Part shown: positions 46,001 through 55,082 of the stretch, one piece after another
Position numbering within the stretch: position 1 is the first letter of the stretch
Layout of the letters: the number at the start of each line of letters is the position of its first letter
Source: Eubacterium sp. AB3007
GTDB taxonomy: Bacteria; Bacillota; Clostridia; Peptostreptococcales; Anaerovoracaceae
NCBI RefSeq assembly: GCF_000688015.1
Contig: NZ_JIAD01000001.1
Span: 372,001 to 436,000 of the forward strand
DNA length: 64,000 nt
Direction of reading: 5' to 3'
Translations under genes and position numbers: made by a program
Notes under the pieces: model-generated
What the model was told of the DNA's origin: nothing
The model's input: the letters and a program-made list of their open reading frames with translations, nothing else
Databases searched by the model: none

Positions 46001-47229
46001 AACGCAAGATCTTCACCAAAGAGATGCGTAAGGACTACACACTGCTGATTCCGCAGATGTCGCCAATCCACTTCAACTATCTGAAGGAAGCCATGCAGGC
46101 CTGCGGGTATAATGCAGTGTTGCTTCCTCCGGTAGATACCAACTCCGTTGATGAAGGCCTGAAGTACATAAACAACGACGCCTGCTATCCTACCATCGTG
46201 ACACTTGGACAGATCATCTCCGCACTGAAGTCCGGGGAGTACGACCTGAAGAAAACAGCGGTATTTATGTCGCAGACCGGTGGTGGATGTCGAGCCAGTA
46301 ACTATATCGCGCTGCTCCGGAAAGCCCTGAAGGATCTGGGGATGGAACAGATCCCGGTGATCTCCTTCAATATCGTTGGACTGGAGAAGAATCCAGGATT
46401 CAAGATCACACCGAGAATGGGGATGAGTCTGATCATCGGCTGTCTCTACGGAGACCTGATGATGCGTCTTCTCTACGCCACCAGACCATACGAGAAGGAG
46501 GCAGGGGCCAGCCAGGCGCTGATGGACAGCTGGTATGACCGTATCGTGGACAATATGCTCCACTATAAGCGGAAGGTATTCGAACAAAATGTGACCAGGA
46601 TCGTCCAGGAGTTCGATGCCATCGAGCGCATTCCCGACAAAAAACCCCGAGTAGGTGTTGTGGGAGAGATTCTGGTGAAATACCATCCAAACGCCAACAA
46701 CCAGATCGTGGATACCATCGAGGCAGAAGGCGGGGAAGCCGTGGTGCTGGATCTGATCGATTTCTTCCTCTATGGCATGGAAAACAAAAAATTCAACTAC
46801 GAACATCTGTCTGGGTCTTGGGTGTCCTGGCGCGCCAACCAGGCCGCCATCCGTGTGATCGAACATCTGCGCAAACCAATGCGAAAGGCACTGCGCGCAA
46901 GCCGTCACTTTACAGAACCTGCTCACATCTGGGATACGGCCTCCAAGGCGTCGGAGATCATCTCCATAGGCAATCAGTGTGGAGAGGGATGGCTCCTTAC
47001 CGGCGAAATGGCAGAGTTGATTGACAGTGGTGTAAACAATATCGTTTGCCTGCAGCCCTTCGCCTGCCTGCCGAACCACGTGACCGGAAAGGGCATGATG
47101 AAAGCCATACGGAAACGGAATCCGAAAGCGAATATCGTGGCCATTGACTACGATCCAGGCGCCAGCGATGTGAATCAGCTGAACCGTATCAAGCTGATGA
47201 TGTCCACAGCACATAAGAACATGCAGTAA
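43012..47229 (+). CDS. Giant acyl-CoA dehydratase activase-like protein (1405 aa)
   Basis: It has two BcrA/BadF-type ATPase (ASKHA) modules: one starting [11 protein letters not shown] (residue 4) with CAGGTGAF, and a second starting [13 protein letters not shown] (about 320) with [10 protein letters not shown] and [19 protein letters not shown] cluster follows (about 602), then DUF2229-like ([10 protein letters not shown], about 719) and HgdB-like parts ([31 protein letters not shown]). Classic activators use ATP to drive an electron into 2-hydroxyacyl-CoA dehydratases. The full-length fusion is common in Clostridia; its substrate is unknown. Confidence 0.93.
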   Translation: MSKLGIDIGSTTVKLVVLDDENKVQYSRYERHMSNVFEKVEELIKDMYQELGDISLRPVITGSGGLSLAKLIDVRFEQEVISCSRAVEALIPETDVAIELGGEDAKITFYGATVEQRMNGTCAGGTGAFIDQMAILLNTDAAGLNEAAKDYKVIYPIAARCGVFAKTDIQPLINDGADKADLAASIFQAVVNQTISGLACGHPIKGKVAFLGGPLSFLSELRKRFIETLELPDEDVIFPEDSKFFVAIGAAMLAEKQAEVTLAEIVKRMDEADKEQLSESKHIEPLFRDLHEYRDFKARHDKAKIKRRDLSKATGRVYLGIDAGSTTTKATLIDEEKNLLYSFYRSNEGNPIEAVRSMLYELYDQLPNTAYIANVCATGYGENLIKAAFKADMGEIETMAHYKAAEEFLPGVDFILDIGGQDMKCMKIKDGAIYNIMLNEACSSGCGSFLETYAKSVNMDTKAFAKEALLAENPVDLGTRCTVFMNSKVKQAQKEGATIGDISAGLSYSVIKNALYKVIKLRNTDETGNKIVVQGGTFMNNAVLRSIEQIIGKEVVRPDIAGLMGAYGCALIARNHYVKGTRSSILSREDLGRFSVEHVNGRCKRCENQCILTINKFSNGTRYITGNRCEKGAGGNLHENKIPNLYEYKVGRLFDYKPLPEEEATRGVVAIPRVLNMYENYPFWFRFFTELGFRVELSPQSTKTIYNMGIDTISSDTACYPAKLVHGHIKWLVEHGFKMIFYPSLNYERAEDTKAPNHYNCPIVATYPEVIANNMDELMAQENVRFLHPFLPYDNDLKLAKELAVHLESYHIDYQEIRRAVKMAREEQITFKNDVKKQGEYALKYAEDHNKKVIVLAGRPYHLDPEINHGIDKMINSFDLVVVTEDSIAHKVELARPIRVLDQWVYHSRLYKAATFAGTRDDVELVQLNSFGCGLDAVTTDQVEEICNRNNKMYTVLKIDEVSNLGAARIRIRSLKAAMDERQKNHVELTTDNSPQERKIFTKEMRKDYTLLIPQMSPIHFNYLKEAMQACGYNAVLLPPVDTNSVDEGLKYINNDACYPTIVTLGQIISALKSGEYDLKKTAVFMSQTGGGCRASNYIALLRKALKDLGMEQIPVISFNIVGLEKNPGFKITPRMGMSLIIGCLYGDLMMRLLYATRPYEKEAGASQALMDSWYDRIVDNMLHYKRKVFEQNVTRIVQEFDAIERIPDKKPRVGVVGEILVKYHPNANNQIVDTIEAEGGEAVVLDLIDFFLYGMENKKFNYEHLSGSWVSWRANQAAIRVIEHLRKPMRKALRASRHFTEPAHIWDTASKASEIISIGNQCGEGWLLTGEMAELIDSGVNNIVCLQPFACLPNHVTGKGMMKAIRKRNPKANIVAIDYDPGASDVNQLNRIKLMMSTAHKNMQ

Positions 47230-47234
47230 TCGTA

Positions 47235-47263
47235 TTGAAAGAAGCTTGGTTTTGTAGTATACT
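47235..47263 (+). promoter_or_regulatory. Sigma-A promoter of yebC, overlapping a palindrome
   Basis: TTGAAA, a 17-bp spacer and TATACT. The -10 box lies inside the 12-bp palindrome GTAGTATACTAC (47254-47265), which also fits the FadR-type TNGTATACNA operator pattern. Confidence 0.75.
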
Positions 47264-47318
47264 ACTATAGTTGAGTAATGATATGAGCAATAAATCTAGA
47301 TAAGAAGGAGGTGTCTCC

Positions 47319-48044
47319 ATGGGAAGACACGGCACAATTGCAGGTAGGAAGGCAGCACAGGATTCCAAGAGAGCTGCTTTGTTCACAAAGTACGCGAAGA
47401 CGATCACGGTAGCAGCGAAGGACGGAGGAGATCCGGAATACAATGCAAGCCTGAGAGTCGCCATCGAGAAGGCGAAGAGCATCGGCATGCCGAACGATAA
47501 CATCACCCGTGCCATCAAGAAAGGTACAGGTGAGATCGAGGGAGCATCCTATGATGAGTTGAAGTTTGAGGGATACGGCGCCGGTGGTGTGGCCATCATC
47601 GTAGATTGCCTGACTGACAACACCAACCGTACGACATCAGCAGTCAGATCTTTGTTCGACAAGCACGGTGGAAATCTGGGAACTCCGGGATGCGTCACCT
47701 ATATGTTCGACCGGAAGGGCGTCATCATCCTGGAGAAGGGTGATCTTGACGAAGATACAGTCATGGATGCAGCTCTGGAGGCTGGTGCAGAAGATATGAT
47801 CACCAACGAGGACAACTTCCAGATCCTGACGGATCCTTCGGACTATCCTGCTGTGGATGATGCATTGAGAAAGGCCGGGTTCGAGATCGTAGAGTCTGAG
47901 GTGGAATACGTACCCTCTGTGGAGAGCACCCCTGATGAGAAGGACCTGAAGAAACTGAAGAAATTGGTCACTTTCCTTGAGGACAACGACGACGTGCAGA
48001 ACGTACACACCAACTGCGCTGTTGATCTGGACGAGGTCGAGTAG
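47319..48044 (+). CDS. yebC: YebC/PmpR/TACO1 family protein
   Basis: A 241-residue protein with the family opening MGRHGTIAGRKAAQDSKRA and GGDPEYNASLR. Members were named transcriptional regulators, but more recent work links YebC to relieving ribosome stalling at proline-rich stretches. The site AAGGAGGTG is very strong. It is monocistronic, between its own promoter and a terminator. Confidence 0.96.
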   Translation: MGRHGTIAGRKAAQDSKRAALFTKYAKTITVAAKDGGDPEYNASLRVAIEKAKSIGMPNDNITRAIKKGTGEIEGASYDELKFEGYGAGGVAIIVDCLTDNTNRTTSAVRSLFDKHGGNLGTPGCVTYMFDRKGVIILEKGDLDEDTVMDAALEAGAEDMITNEDNFQILTDPSDYPAVDDALRKAGFEIVESEVEYVPSVESTPDEKDLKKLKKLVTFLEDNDDVQNVHTNCAVDLDEVE

Positions 48045-48057
48045 TTTTTTGAACAAT

Positions 48058-48094
48058 AGGGCGAAATCCGTATTTCTACGGGTTTTGCCCTTTT
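48058..48094 (+). terminator. Intrinsic terminator of yebC
   Basis: AGGGCGAAATCCGTA pairs imperfectly with TACGGGTTTTGCCCT around TTTC and is followed by TTT. Confidence 0.85.
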
Positions 48095-48100
48095 GTATTC

Positions 48101-48129
48101 TTGACCTGTCCGCGTAGATATTGTACAAT
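48101..48129 (+). promoter_or_regulatory. Promoter of 6S RNA
   Basis: TTGACC, a 17-bp spacer and TACAAT. The predicted start, about 48136, coincides with the first base-paired residues of the RNA. Confidence 0.85.
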
Positions 48130-48135
48130 AGAATT

Positions 48136-48310
48136 GCCTGGAACATGCGTTAAGGGCTCTTAATTGAACCTACATCACCAACAAGGGAACCTGGATCTCT
48201 CCGTGGATGGCATGCCTCCATCGAGTGGACGTCAGAAGCCGGGAGCAGGGTACCCACCTATCATATTTGATAGGCGTCAATTAAGTCCTGACGGTGTTTT
48301 GGGTATTTTT
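48136..48310 (+). ncRNA. ssrS: 6S RNA
   Basis: The RNA that binds and sequesters SigA-polymerase. The closing stem pairs CCTGGAACA (48137-48145) with TGTTTTGGG (48295-48303) and TTAATTGA with TCAATTAA. The interior shows conserved text for this RNA: GAACCTACATCACCA, AAGGGAACCTG, AGAAGCCGGGAGCAGGGTA and CCCACCT followed by a small hairpin (CCTATCA/TGATAGG), as in E. coli after CACCT. The length of about 175 nt, the own promoter and the TATTTTT end all fit. It lies between yebC and polA. Confidence 0.87.
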
Positions 48311-48342
48311 ATATTATCTAACGGATAGAAAAGAGGCAGTAC

Positions 48343-51009
48343 ATGGCGAAGCGGATCATTATCATAGACGGGAACAGCTTACTGAACCGGGCGTACTATG
48401 CGATGCAGCGGCCTATGATCACCAGGGACGGAGTGTACACCCAGGGGATCTTCGGGTTCATGAACATGATCAACAAGATCATGGAGGATTACGGTCCGGA
48501 CTACATGGCGGTTGCCTGGGATATGAAAGCGCCCACCTTCCGTCACAAGGAATACGATGCATACAAGGCAGGTCGACGGAAGATGCCGCCTGAACTGGCC
48601 ATGGAGTTTCCCATTGTTAAGGAAATCATGGACGCCATGCACATCGCCAATCTTGAGATCGAAGGATTTGAGGCGGACGACATCATCGGTACCCTTTCCA
48701 GGATCGCGGAGGAGGAGGGGCTGTCTCCGCTGATCATTACCGGCGACAAGGATGCGTTGCAGTTGACGTCAGATACCACCAAGGTGCTCATTACCCGTAA
48801 GGGAATCTCTGAATTTGATCTGTATGACCGGAGCAAAATGATCGAACGCTACGAACTTACGCCGGAGCAGTTCATCGACCTGAAGGGTCTCATGGGAGAC
48901 TCCTCGGACAATATCCCCGGCATCCCGGGGGTTGGGGAGAAGACAGGGATCAAGCTATTGAAACAATTCGGCAGCATTGAGGCACTGGTCGCCGGTACCG
49001 ATCAGATCAAGGCGGCCAAGCTGCGTCAGAAGGTGGAGGAAAACATCCAGCTGGCTATTATGAGCAAACGCCTGGCCACCATCAACCGATATGTGCCGCT
49101 TGAGATGGATCTTGCTTCCTTCCGGGTACAGGAACCCAACTATGAGGCCCTGGTAGGGATCTACACCAGACTGGAGTTCAACAGTTTTCTGAAGCGCCTG
49201 AAACATGATGGCGTGGAAATCGATTCTGCTTCAGACGAACTGGATATGGGAGCATATTCTGTTGAGATCATCGAAACAGCAGAAGCGCTTGATGCTCTTC
49301 GGAAATTGTCCGATGGAGAAACCATCACTATCAAGGTGTTCGGAAGCGATGACCATGTGGCGGGAGCACGGATAGACGGGATTGCCATTCTCCACAGGAA
49401 TACCTGTTGGTACCTGGTGGAGAACGAGAGCACGAGGGCGCCTATTACAGAGCTCATGAACGAGAAACACTTCCGCTTGCAGGGACACGATCTGGCAGCG
49501 GACTACTATATGTTGCTGGCAGAGGGCATCCGAACCTTTACAACGGCCTTCGATTCCCAGGTGGCTGCATATGTCCTGGATCCTGCCCGCTCCAGCTACG
49601 ATATCAAGGTTATGGCACTGGACATGCTCCGCCACGAGATTCCCTCCCAGAAGGAGTTTCTCGAGGACGCAGGGCAGACGACTTTGTTCGGCACCGATCA
49701 CAGCGCCTACGCAAACTACGGACTTCACTGGTGTGTCGTCTCTGACGCGCTGAGAGCCCGGCAGGAGAAGCAGCTTGTTCAGGCAGAGTCAGATTTCGTA
49801 TGCAGAGAGATCGAGTTTCCGCTGATCCGTGTGCTGGCGGACATGGAACATGTCGGCATCCGGGTGGACGGGGGCATGCTTGAGGAGATCGGCCGGAAAC
49901 TGACCGCCAACATCGATCAGATCCAGCAAGATATCTATGAGCTGGCAGGGGAGACCTTCAACATCAATTCACCGACTCAACTGGGCCCGATCCTGTTTGA
50001 GAAGCTTGGACTGCCCGCCGGCAAGAAGACCAAGCGTGGTTACAGCACCAGCGCAGATATCCTGAAGAAGATCGCAGATAAGCATCCCATCATCGATCGC
50101 ATTCTGGAGTACAGGACCATCACCAAACTCTACAGTACCTATGTGGAGGGACTGCGTCCTCTGATTGACCAGAATGGACGTATCCACGCCCATTTCCAGC
50201 AGACGGTGGCGGCCACAGGACGCCTGAGCTGCACCGAACCGAACCTGCAGAACATCCCTGTACGTACGGAGGAGGGAAGAGAGCTCCGGAAGGCCTTTGC
50301 CAGCGATGAAGGGGCGATTCTGATCGGTGCCGACTATTCTCAGATCGAGCTTCGGATCCTGGCTCATCTATCCGGTGACGAGAACCTGATCGAAGCCTTT
50401 AACCATGGAGATGACATCCACCGTATGACTGCTTCCAGAGTGTTTGGTCTCCCTTACGACCAGGTGACTTCGCTGGACAGAAGCAAGGCCAAGGCGGTTA
50501 ATTTTGGCGTGATCTACGGCATGAGCAGTTTTGGACTGTCGGAGAACCTGCATATCACCCGCAAGGAAGCGGATAGCTACATCCGGGACTACTTTTCCAA
50601 GCATCCTGCGGTGAAGGCCTATATGGACGGGCAGATCGCTTTTGCACGGGAGCATGGATTCACGACCACAGTGTTCGGCCGGCGGCGCTACATCAACGAG
50701 ATCAAGGCCTCCAATTTCATGACACGTCAGTTGGGAGAGCGCCTTGCAATGAACAGCCCCATCCAGGGAACGGCTGCGGACATCATCAAGATCGCCATGA
50801 ACAAGGTCTATTACGAGCTGGAGGAGAGGGGAATGCGTTCCCGGCTGATCCTTCAGATCCACGATGAACTCATCATCAACGCCGTTCCGGAAGAACTGGA
50901 GCAGGTGAAGGAACTGCTGATCCGCAACATGGAAAGCGCAGCGGATCTGGCAGTGAAGTTGACGTGTGATATGAACCAGGGGACGACCTGGTATGAACTG
51001 AAGGACTGA
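48343..51009 (+). CDS. polA: DNA polymerase I
   Basis: It fills gaps and removes RNA primers. The 888-residue protein has an N-terminal 5'-3' exonuclease (IIDGNSLLNRAYYA, FEADDIIGTL, GDSSDNIPGIPGVGEKT), a middle 3'-5' exonuclease-like domain in which the catalytic DxE motif is absent (the stretch around SDGETITIKVF), and a family A polymerase with ADYSQIELRILAHLSGD, SKAKAVNFGVIYGMS and LQIHDELI. Proofreading is therefore probably lost, as in Bacillus. Confidence 0.97.
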   Translation: MAKRIIIIDGNSLLNRAYYAMQRPMITRDGVYTQGIFGFMNMINKIMEDYGPDYMAVAWDMKAPTFRHKEYDAYKAGRRKMPPELAMEFPIVKEIMDAMHIANLEIEGFEADDIIGTLSRIAEEEGLSPLIITGDKDALQLTSDTTKVLITRKGISEFDLYDRSKMIERYELTPEQFIDLKGLMGDSSDNIPGIPGVGEKTGIKLLKQFGSIEALVAGTDQIKAAKLRQKVEENIQLAIMSKRLATINRYVPLEMDLASFRVQEPNYEALVGIYTRLEFNSFLKRLKHDGVEIDSASDELDMGAYSVEIIETAEALDALRKLSDGETITIKVFGSDDHVAGARIDGIAILHRNTCWYLVENESTRAPITELMNEKHFRLQGHDLAADYYMLLAEGIRTFTTAFDSQVAAYVLDPARSSYDIKVMALDMLRHEIPSQKEFLEDAGQTTLFGTDHSAYANYGLHWCVVSDALRARQEKQLVQAESDFVCREIEFPLIRVLADMEHVGIRVDGGMLEEIGRKLTANIDQIQQDIYELAGETFNINSPTQLGPILFEKLGLPAGKKTKRGYSTSADILKKIADKHPIIDRILEYRTITKLYSTYVEGLRPLIDQNGRIHAHFQQTVAATGRLSCTEPNLQNIPVRTEEGRELRKAFASDEGAILIGADYSQIELRILAHLSGDENLIEAFNHGDDIHRMTASRVFGLPYDQVTSLDRSKAKAVNFGVIYGMSSFGLSENLHITRKEADSYIRDYFSKHPAVKAYMDGQIAFAREHGFTTTVFGRRRYINEIKASNFMTRQLGERLAMNSPIQGTAADIIKIAMNKVYYELEERGMRSRLILQIHDELIINAVPEELEQVKELLIRNMESAADLAVKLTCDMNQGTTWYELKD

Positions 51010-51011
51010 AC

Positions 51012-51602
51012 ATGAAGATCATTGGAATCACAGGAGGTATCGGGGCCGGTAAGTCGACGGTGTCTTCCTATATCAGAGACAGAGGCTACGAGGTGGTGGA
51101 TGCGGATGCCATCTCTCGCAGCCTGACGGAAAAGGGGAGTCCGGTGCTCTCAGAACTGGCAGCGGCCTTTGGGGGAGAGATCCTCACCCCAGACGGCGCT
51201 TTGGATCGCAGGAAAACAGCGGCTATCGTGTTCGCGGATCCTGAGAAGAAAGCACGGCTGGAACGGATCATCACCGACCGGGTGCTGGAGATCGTGACGG
51301 AGAGAGCCGAGGCTTTTCGCACAAAGCCCTCCGGCACGGTCTTTTTGGACGTGCCACTTCTCTTTGAGACTGATGCATGGAAACTCTGCGACGAGATATG
51401 GTTCGTGACAGCCAGGCAGGAGACCAGGATCGACCGGGTCATGGCGCGGGAGCACTGCACGCGAGAGGACGTACTGGTACGGATCGCCAGCCAGATGCCA
51501 GAGGAAGAGAAACGCAGTCGTTCTGCTGTTGTGATCGACAACAGCAGGGGAATGGCGGAACTTCTGGCGCAGCTGGACGAACTGTTGGCACAATCAGAAT
51601 AA
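51012..51602 (+). CDS. coaE: Dephospho-CoA kinase
   Basis: It performs the last step of coenzyme A synthesis. The 196-residue protein has the P-loop ITGGIGAGKSTVSSY, the DADAISR lid aspartate region and the FLDVPLLFETDAWKLCD segment. It begins two bases after polA and is clearly cotranscribed. Confidence 0.95.
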   Translation: MKIIGITGGIGAGKSTVSSYIRDRGYEVVDADAISRSLTEKGSPVLSELAAAFGGEILTPDGALDRRKTAAIVFADPEKKARLERIITDRVLEIVTERAEAFRTKPSGTVFLDVPLLFETDAWKLCDEIWFVTARQETRIDRVMAREHCTREDVLVRIASQMPEEEKRSRSAVVIDNSRGMAELLAQLDELLAQSE

Positions 51603-51720
51603 TTACTCGTATTTCTGAATGCCATCACTGGCGGTATGCTGAGTGTTATGAACGAGGTTGCGGATACTATGAGATCAAACTGACGAAACCAAAAAATTTC
51701 TCTAAATTTCCATTTTCTGT

Positions 51721-51749
51721 TTGACAAATCCGCCTTTTTTGTTTATAGT
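51721..51749 (+). promoter_or_regulatory. Promoter of the tRNA-Leu pair
   Basis: Perfect TTGACA, a 17-bp spacer and TATAGT, 47 bp before the first tRNA. The strong consensus suits stable RNA genes. The rest of the 194-base gap after coaE holds nothing I can identify. Confidence 0.85.
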
Positions 51750-51796
51750 AGTAGTGCAGTCGTTTTTGGAAAACATACTGCACTCAGAAATGATAT

Positions 51797-51879
51797 GCGG
51801 CTGTGGCGGAATTGGTAGACGCGCACGCTTGAGGGGCGTGTGGGCAACCGTGCTGGTTCGAGTCCAGTCAGCCGCACCA
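51797..51879 (+). tRNA. tRNA-Leu (anticodon GAG)
   Basis: A class II tRNA with the acceptor stem GCGGCTG/CAGCCGC, anticodon stem CACGC/GCGTG around TTGAGGG (anticodon GAG, reading CUC and CUU), a long variable arm, the TTCGAGT loop and encoded CCA. A run of eight T residues follows shortly after. Confidence 0.96.
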
Positions 51880-51915
51880 TTTCTTTTTTTTCGGGGTTTC
51901 CCGGTGATAGGATAC

Positions 51916-52002
51916 GCCGGCGTGATGGAATTGGCAGACGTGCGGGATTCAAAATCCCGTGGTGGCAACACCGTATGGGTTCGACCCCCATCGCCGGCAC
52001 CA
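51916..52002 (+). tRNA. tRNA-Leu (anticodon CAA)
   Basis: A class II tRNA with acceptor stem GCCGGCG/CGCCGGC, anticodon stem CGGGA/TCCCG around TTCAAAA (anticodon CAA, reading UUG), a long variable arm, the TTCGACC loop and encoded CCA. This isoacceptor is an expected TrmL substrate; trmL is at 7908-8378. Confidence 0.96.
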
Positions 52003-52033
52003 TATTGAGAATAACCAATGGAGGACTAAGAGC

Positions 52034-52486
52034 ATGGGAAGTGTTTTGATGGCAAGTAATGGAGCTATGGGATTGGTTCCGCAGATGTTGATCCTGGTCG
52101 CATTCATCATCCTGATGTATTTCATGCTGATCAGACCGCAGAAGAAGAAGGAGAAGTCTATCAATGAGATGAGAAACTCTCTGCGCGTCGGCGATGAGGT
52201 AGTGACCATCGGCGGGATCTGTGGAAAGATCGTGAAGACCAAGGACGATTCCCTGATCCTGCAGGTTGGCGCTGATAAGGTCAAGTTCGAGGTGATGCGG
52301 TGGTCCATCTCTTCCGTTACATCCAAGAGCAAGAAGAGCGGTGCAGATATCGACTCTTCGCTGGAGGAGGATGCTGAGGTAGAGGTGAAGAACCGCAAGT
52401 CCGGACCGAAGAGACTGCGGAAGGTCGAGACCGAGGAGAAGGCAGAGAAGAAAGACGATTCCAATCCGTTCGAGGAAGAGAAATAA
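52034..52486 (+). CDS. yajC: Preprotein translocase subunit YajC
   Basis: A 150-residue protein with one transmembrane helix (about 13-33, PQMLILVAFIILMYFMLIRPQ) followed by the conserved RPQKKKEKSINEMRNSL and GDEVVTIGGICGKIV. A longer than usual acidic and basic C-terminal tail follows. YajC belongs to the SecDF-YajC holo-translocon. The ATG is nine bases after GGAGG. It shares the tRNA promoter or reads through from it. Confidence 0.95.
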   Translation: MGSVLMASNGAMGLVPQMLILVAFIILMYFMLIRPQKKKEKSINEMRNSLRVGDEVVTIGGICGKIVKTKDDSLILQVGADKVKFEVMRWSISSVTSKSKKSGADIDSSLEEDAEVEVKNRKSGPKRLRKVETEEKAEKKDDSNPFEEEK

Positions 52487-52500
52487 GCGACAGCGAGACG

Positions 52501-52534
52501 ACACACATGGTTTATGGGCCATGTGTGTTTTTCT
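52501..52534 (+). terminator. Intrinsic terminator after yajC
   Basis: A perfect 10-bp stem (ACACACATGG and CCATGTGTGT, 8-base loop) is followed by TTTTCTTT. Confidence 0.92.
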
Positions 52535-52545
52535 TTGTAAATTCC

Positions 52546-52574
52546 TTGAAAAACAGGGGAAAAAGTAGTAGAAT
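52546..52574 (+). promoter_or_regulatory. Promoter of secDF
   Basis: TTGAAA, a 17-bp spacer and TAGAAT, giving a leader of about 35 bases. Confidence 0.75.
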
Positions 52575-52613
52575 ATTATGCAGTATGATATTTTATGGAA
52601 GGTGTAAGTTATT

Positions 52614-55055
52614 ATGAAATCACAACTGACAAAAGTACTTAGCATTTTGATCATTCTGGTTATCGCTTTTGGTGCGTATGTGTCTGTGATGGGGCTCGGT
52701 CCCGTGGATAACCTGAAGGACAGCCTGAAATACGGACTGGATATCGATGGCGGTGTGTACGTCGTCATGGAAGCGCAGACCGGCAACCAGAAGGGTTCAA
52801 CTCTTAAGGAAACCATGGAACAGACCAAGCAGGTCCTGGAGAAGCGTGTCAACGCCATGGGTGTCTCTGAGGCGACCGTAAGCATCGAGGGAGACAACCG
52901 TCTCCGCATCGAGATGCCAGGCGTCAAGGACGCCAAGGATGCCATCAACAGGATCGGTGAGACAGCCAAGCTTCGATTCACTCTTGCGGATGGGACGGAG
53001 TATCTGACAGGTGATGATATCAAGGATGCAGCCGCAGAGACCGATACGGAGAACGGCGGCTACAAGATCACCCTCAAGTTTACCACCGCCGGGCAGGACA
53101 AGTTCGCGGAGGCTACCAAGATCGCAGCGTCCGGTAAGGTCTCTCCTACTGTGCAGGATGAGAACGGTAGTCTGGTCGAGCCCACTGCTGTGGTCATCTG
53201 GCTGGACGACAAGGTGCTGACCGCGCCTACCTGTAAGCAACAGATCATCGGAAACTCCTGTGAGATCACCTCAGGAGCAGGAGGGTATTCCAAGGAGCAG
53301 GCGACAGAGGAAGCCGCGCTGATCAGAGGCGGCGCACTGCCTGTTTCTCTGGAGGAGGTAGAATCCTCCGTGCAGACCGCGTCCATCGGTGCCAATGCAC
53401 TTGATAAGAGCATCGTAGCAGGTGGCGTCGGACTGCTGCTGGTATTTCTGCTCATGATCCTTATGTACAACCTGCTGGGTCTGTTTGCGGACATCGCTCT
53501 GCTTCTGTACACCATGCTGGTTCTCTGGATCATGGCAGGTATGGGCGCCGTGCTGACACTGCCGGGTATCGCAGGTATCATCCTTGGTATCGGTATGGCT
53601 GTTGATGCCAATGTCATCATATTCTCCCGAATCAAGGAAGAGATCGGGCTTGGAAGGTCTATCCGTGTGGCGGTGGACCAGGGCTCCAGAAACGCGTTGG
53701 TCACTGTATTAGATGCGCAGATCACTACGCTGATCGCCACGGTTGTCCTGTATGAGATGGGATCCACTACCGTCAAGGGATTTGCGGTTACCCTGATGAT
53801 CTCCGTAATCATCAGTATCTTTACAGCTGTTGTCATCACGCAGATCTTTGTGCGTCTGTTAGCCGACAGCCCTCGGGCCAAGTTCGGATTCTTCGGATGC
53901 AAGGCAGACGGAACACCGAAGAAACTCATTAAGAAGGAACTTCACTTCATCGAGAAGAGGAAGCTCTTCTACACTATCAGTGGCGTGATCATCATCGTTG
54001 GTATCGCCATGTTCTGCGTGAAGGGATTTAACTACGGTATCGACTTCACCGGCGGAACCATGATCCAGATGGATCTGGGTAAGGAAGTGCCTATCTCTCA
54101 GGTAGAGAAGACCATCGAGAGTTTCGACCTGGATGCTGACATCGTCTACTCCGGTTCTGAACACAAACAGGTCATGATCAAGACTACCAAGGCGCTGAAC
54201 GCAGATAAACGGGATGAGGTCCAGAAGGCCATCCAGAAGGCCTATGGTCTGGATGACAGCGCGGTCATGTCTTCCGAGGAGTTCGGGCCGACCATCGGAA
54301 ACGAACTGAAGACAAACGCAGTGAAATCCATCCTGATCGCTGCCTTCTTCATGCTGATCTACATCATCCTCCGGTTCAAGACCTGGCGGTATGGTGTAGC
54401 AGCGGTAGGCGGTATCCTGCACGATGTGCTGATACTGATCTCCGTATACGCCATCTTTGGCATGACAGTGAATAACCCGTTCATTGCAGCGATCCTGACA
54501 GTCGTTGGATACTCGATCAACGATACCATCGTTGTGTTCGACCGTGTCAGAGAGAACAGCAGGCTTTACAGAGGGAAGCCAATCATGGAGCTTCTGAACA
54601 AGAGTATCAACCAGACCATCGATCGTTCGGTCATGACCTCCATGACCACACTGGTGGCAACGATTCCGCTGATGATCATGGTCTCCAGCCAGCTGGCTGC
54701 CTTCGTCGTTCCACTGATCGTCGGTGTGCTGGTAGGAACCTATTCCTCCATCTGCCTGTGCAGCCCGCTCTACTATGAGTTCAACAAGAAACTGGAGTTG
54801 TCCAGGTATGAGCAACAGGAGAAGGCTCGCAAGAGGATCGAGTCCAAGAAGGCTGCCAAGAAAGCCAGAAACACCCAGGAGGATGCAAGACTCCTGAAGG
54901 ACGCAAAGGAAGGAAAAGCTGCGCTTGAGAACGGAAATGAGATTCCGTCAAAGGCTGAGGCTACTGAGGAACAGACACCAAAGAAAGAACCCAAGAAGAA
55001 GGGAACAGGTGGAAGCAAGAGTAAGAAAAAGAAAAAAGGCAAGAAGACCAGATAG
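52614..55055 (+). CDS. secDF: SecDF fusion, preprotein translocase accessory protein
   Basis: An 813-residue protein joining SecD (about 1-420; motif YGLDIDGGVYVVMEA, then the large periplasmic-type domain and six helices including GIAGIILGIGMAVDANVI) and SecF (about 435-740; YGIDFTGGTMIQ and VVGYSINDTIVVFDRVRE). It uses the ion gradient to pull exported proteins through. The C-terminal tail (about 750-813) is lysine- and glutamate-rich. It precedes rel by 27 bp without a terminator. Confidence 0.97.
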   Translation: MKSQLTKVLSILIILVIAFGAYVSVMGLGPVDNLKDSLKYGLDIDGGVYVVMEAQTGNQKGSTLKETMEQTKQVLEKRVNAMGVSEATVSIEGDNRLRIEMPGVKDAKDAINRIGETAKLRFTLADGTEYLTGDDIKDAAAETDTENGGYKITLKFTTAGQDKFAEATKIAASGKVSPTVQDENGSLVEPTAVVIWLDDKVLTAPTCKQQIIGNSCEITSGAGGYSKEQATEEAALIRGGALPVSLEEVESSVQTASIGANALDKSIVAGGVGLLLVFLLMILMYNLLGLFADIALLLYTMLVLWIMAGMGAVLTLPGIAGIILGIGMAVDANVIIFSRIKEEIGLGRSIRVAVDQGSRNALVTVLDAQITTLIATVVLYEMGSTTVKGFAVTLMISVIISIFTAVVITQIFVRLLADSPRAKFGFFGCKADGTPKKLIKKELHFIEKRKLFYTISGVIIIVGIAMFCVKGFNYGIDFTGGTMIQMDLGKEVPISQVEKTIESFDLDADIVYSGSEHKQVMIKTTKALNADKRDEVQKAIQKAYGLDDSAVMSSEEFGPTIGNELKTNAVKSILIAAFFMLIYIILRFKTWRYGVAAVGGILHDVLILISVYAIFGMTVNNPFIAAILTVVGYSINDTIVVFDRVRENSRLYRGKPIMELLNKSINQTIDRSVMTSMTTLVATIPLMIMVSSQLAAFVVPLIVGVLVGTYSSICLCSPLYYEFNKKLELSRYEQQEKARKRIESKKAAKKARNTQEDARLLKDAKEGKAALENGNEIPSKAEATEEQTPKKEPKKKGTGGSKSKKKKKGKKTR

Positions 55056-55082
55056 AATTGACCATCGCAGGGAGTATTCCGA

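Noticed and set aside
45103..47214. A 703-codon open frame on the minus strand opposite the activase gene
   Set aside because: It is exceptionally long but rich in His, Gln and Cys, lacks any motif and has no good ribosome binding site; the plus-strand protein is unmistakable.
51603..51680. A short in-frame stretch after coaE (LLVFLNAITGGMLSVMNEVADTMRSN in two parts) as a gene remnant
   Set aside because: It has no start signal and is too short; I could not link it to a family.
51880..51892. T run after the first tRNA-Leu as a terminator
   Set aside because: No hairpin other than the tRNA itself precedes it, and the second tRNA shares the same promoter.
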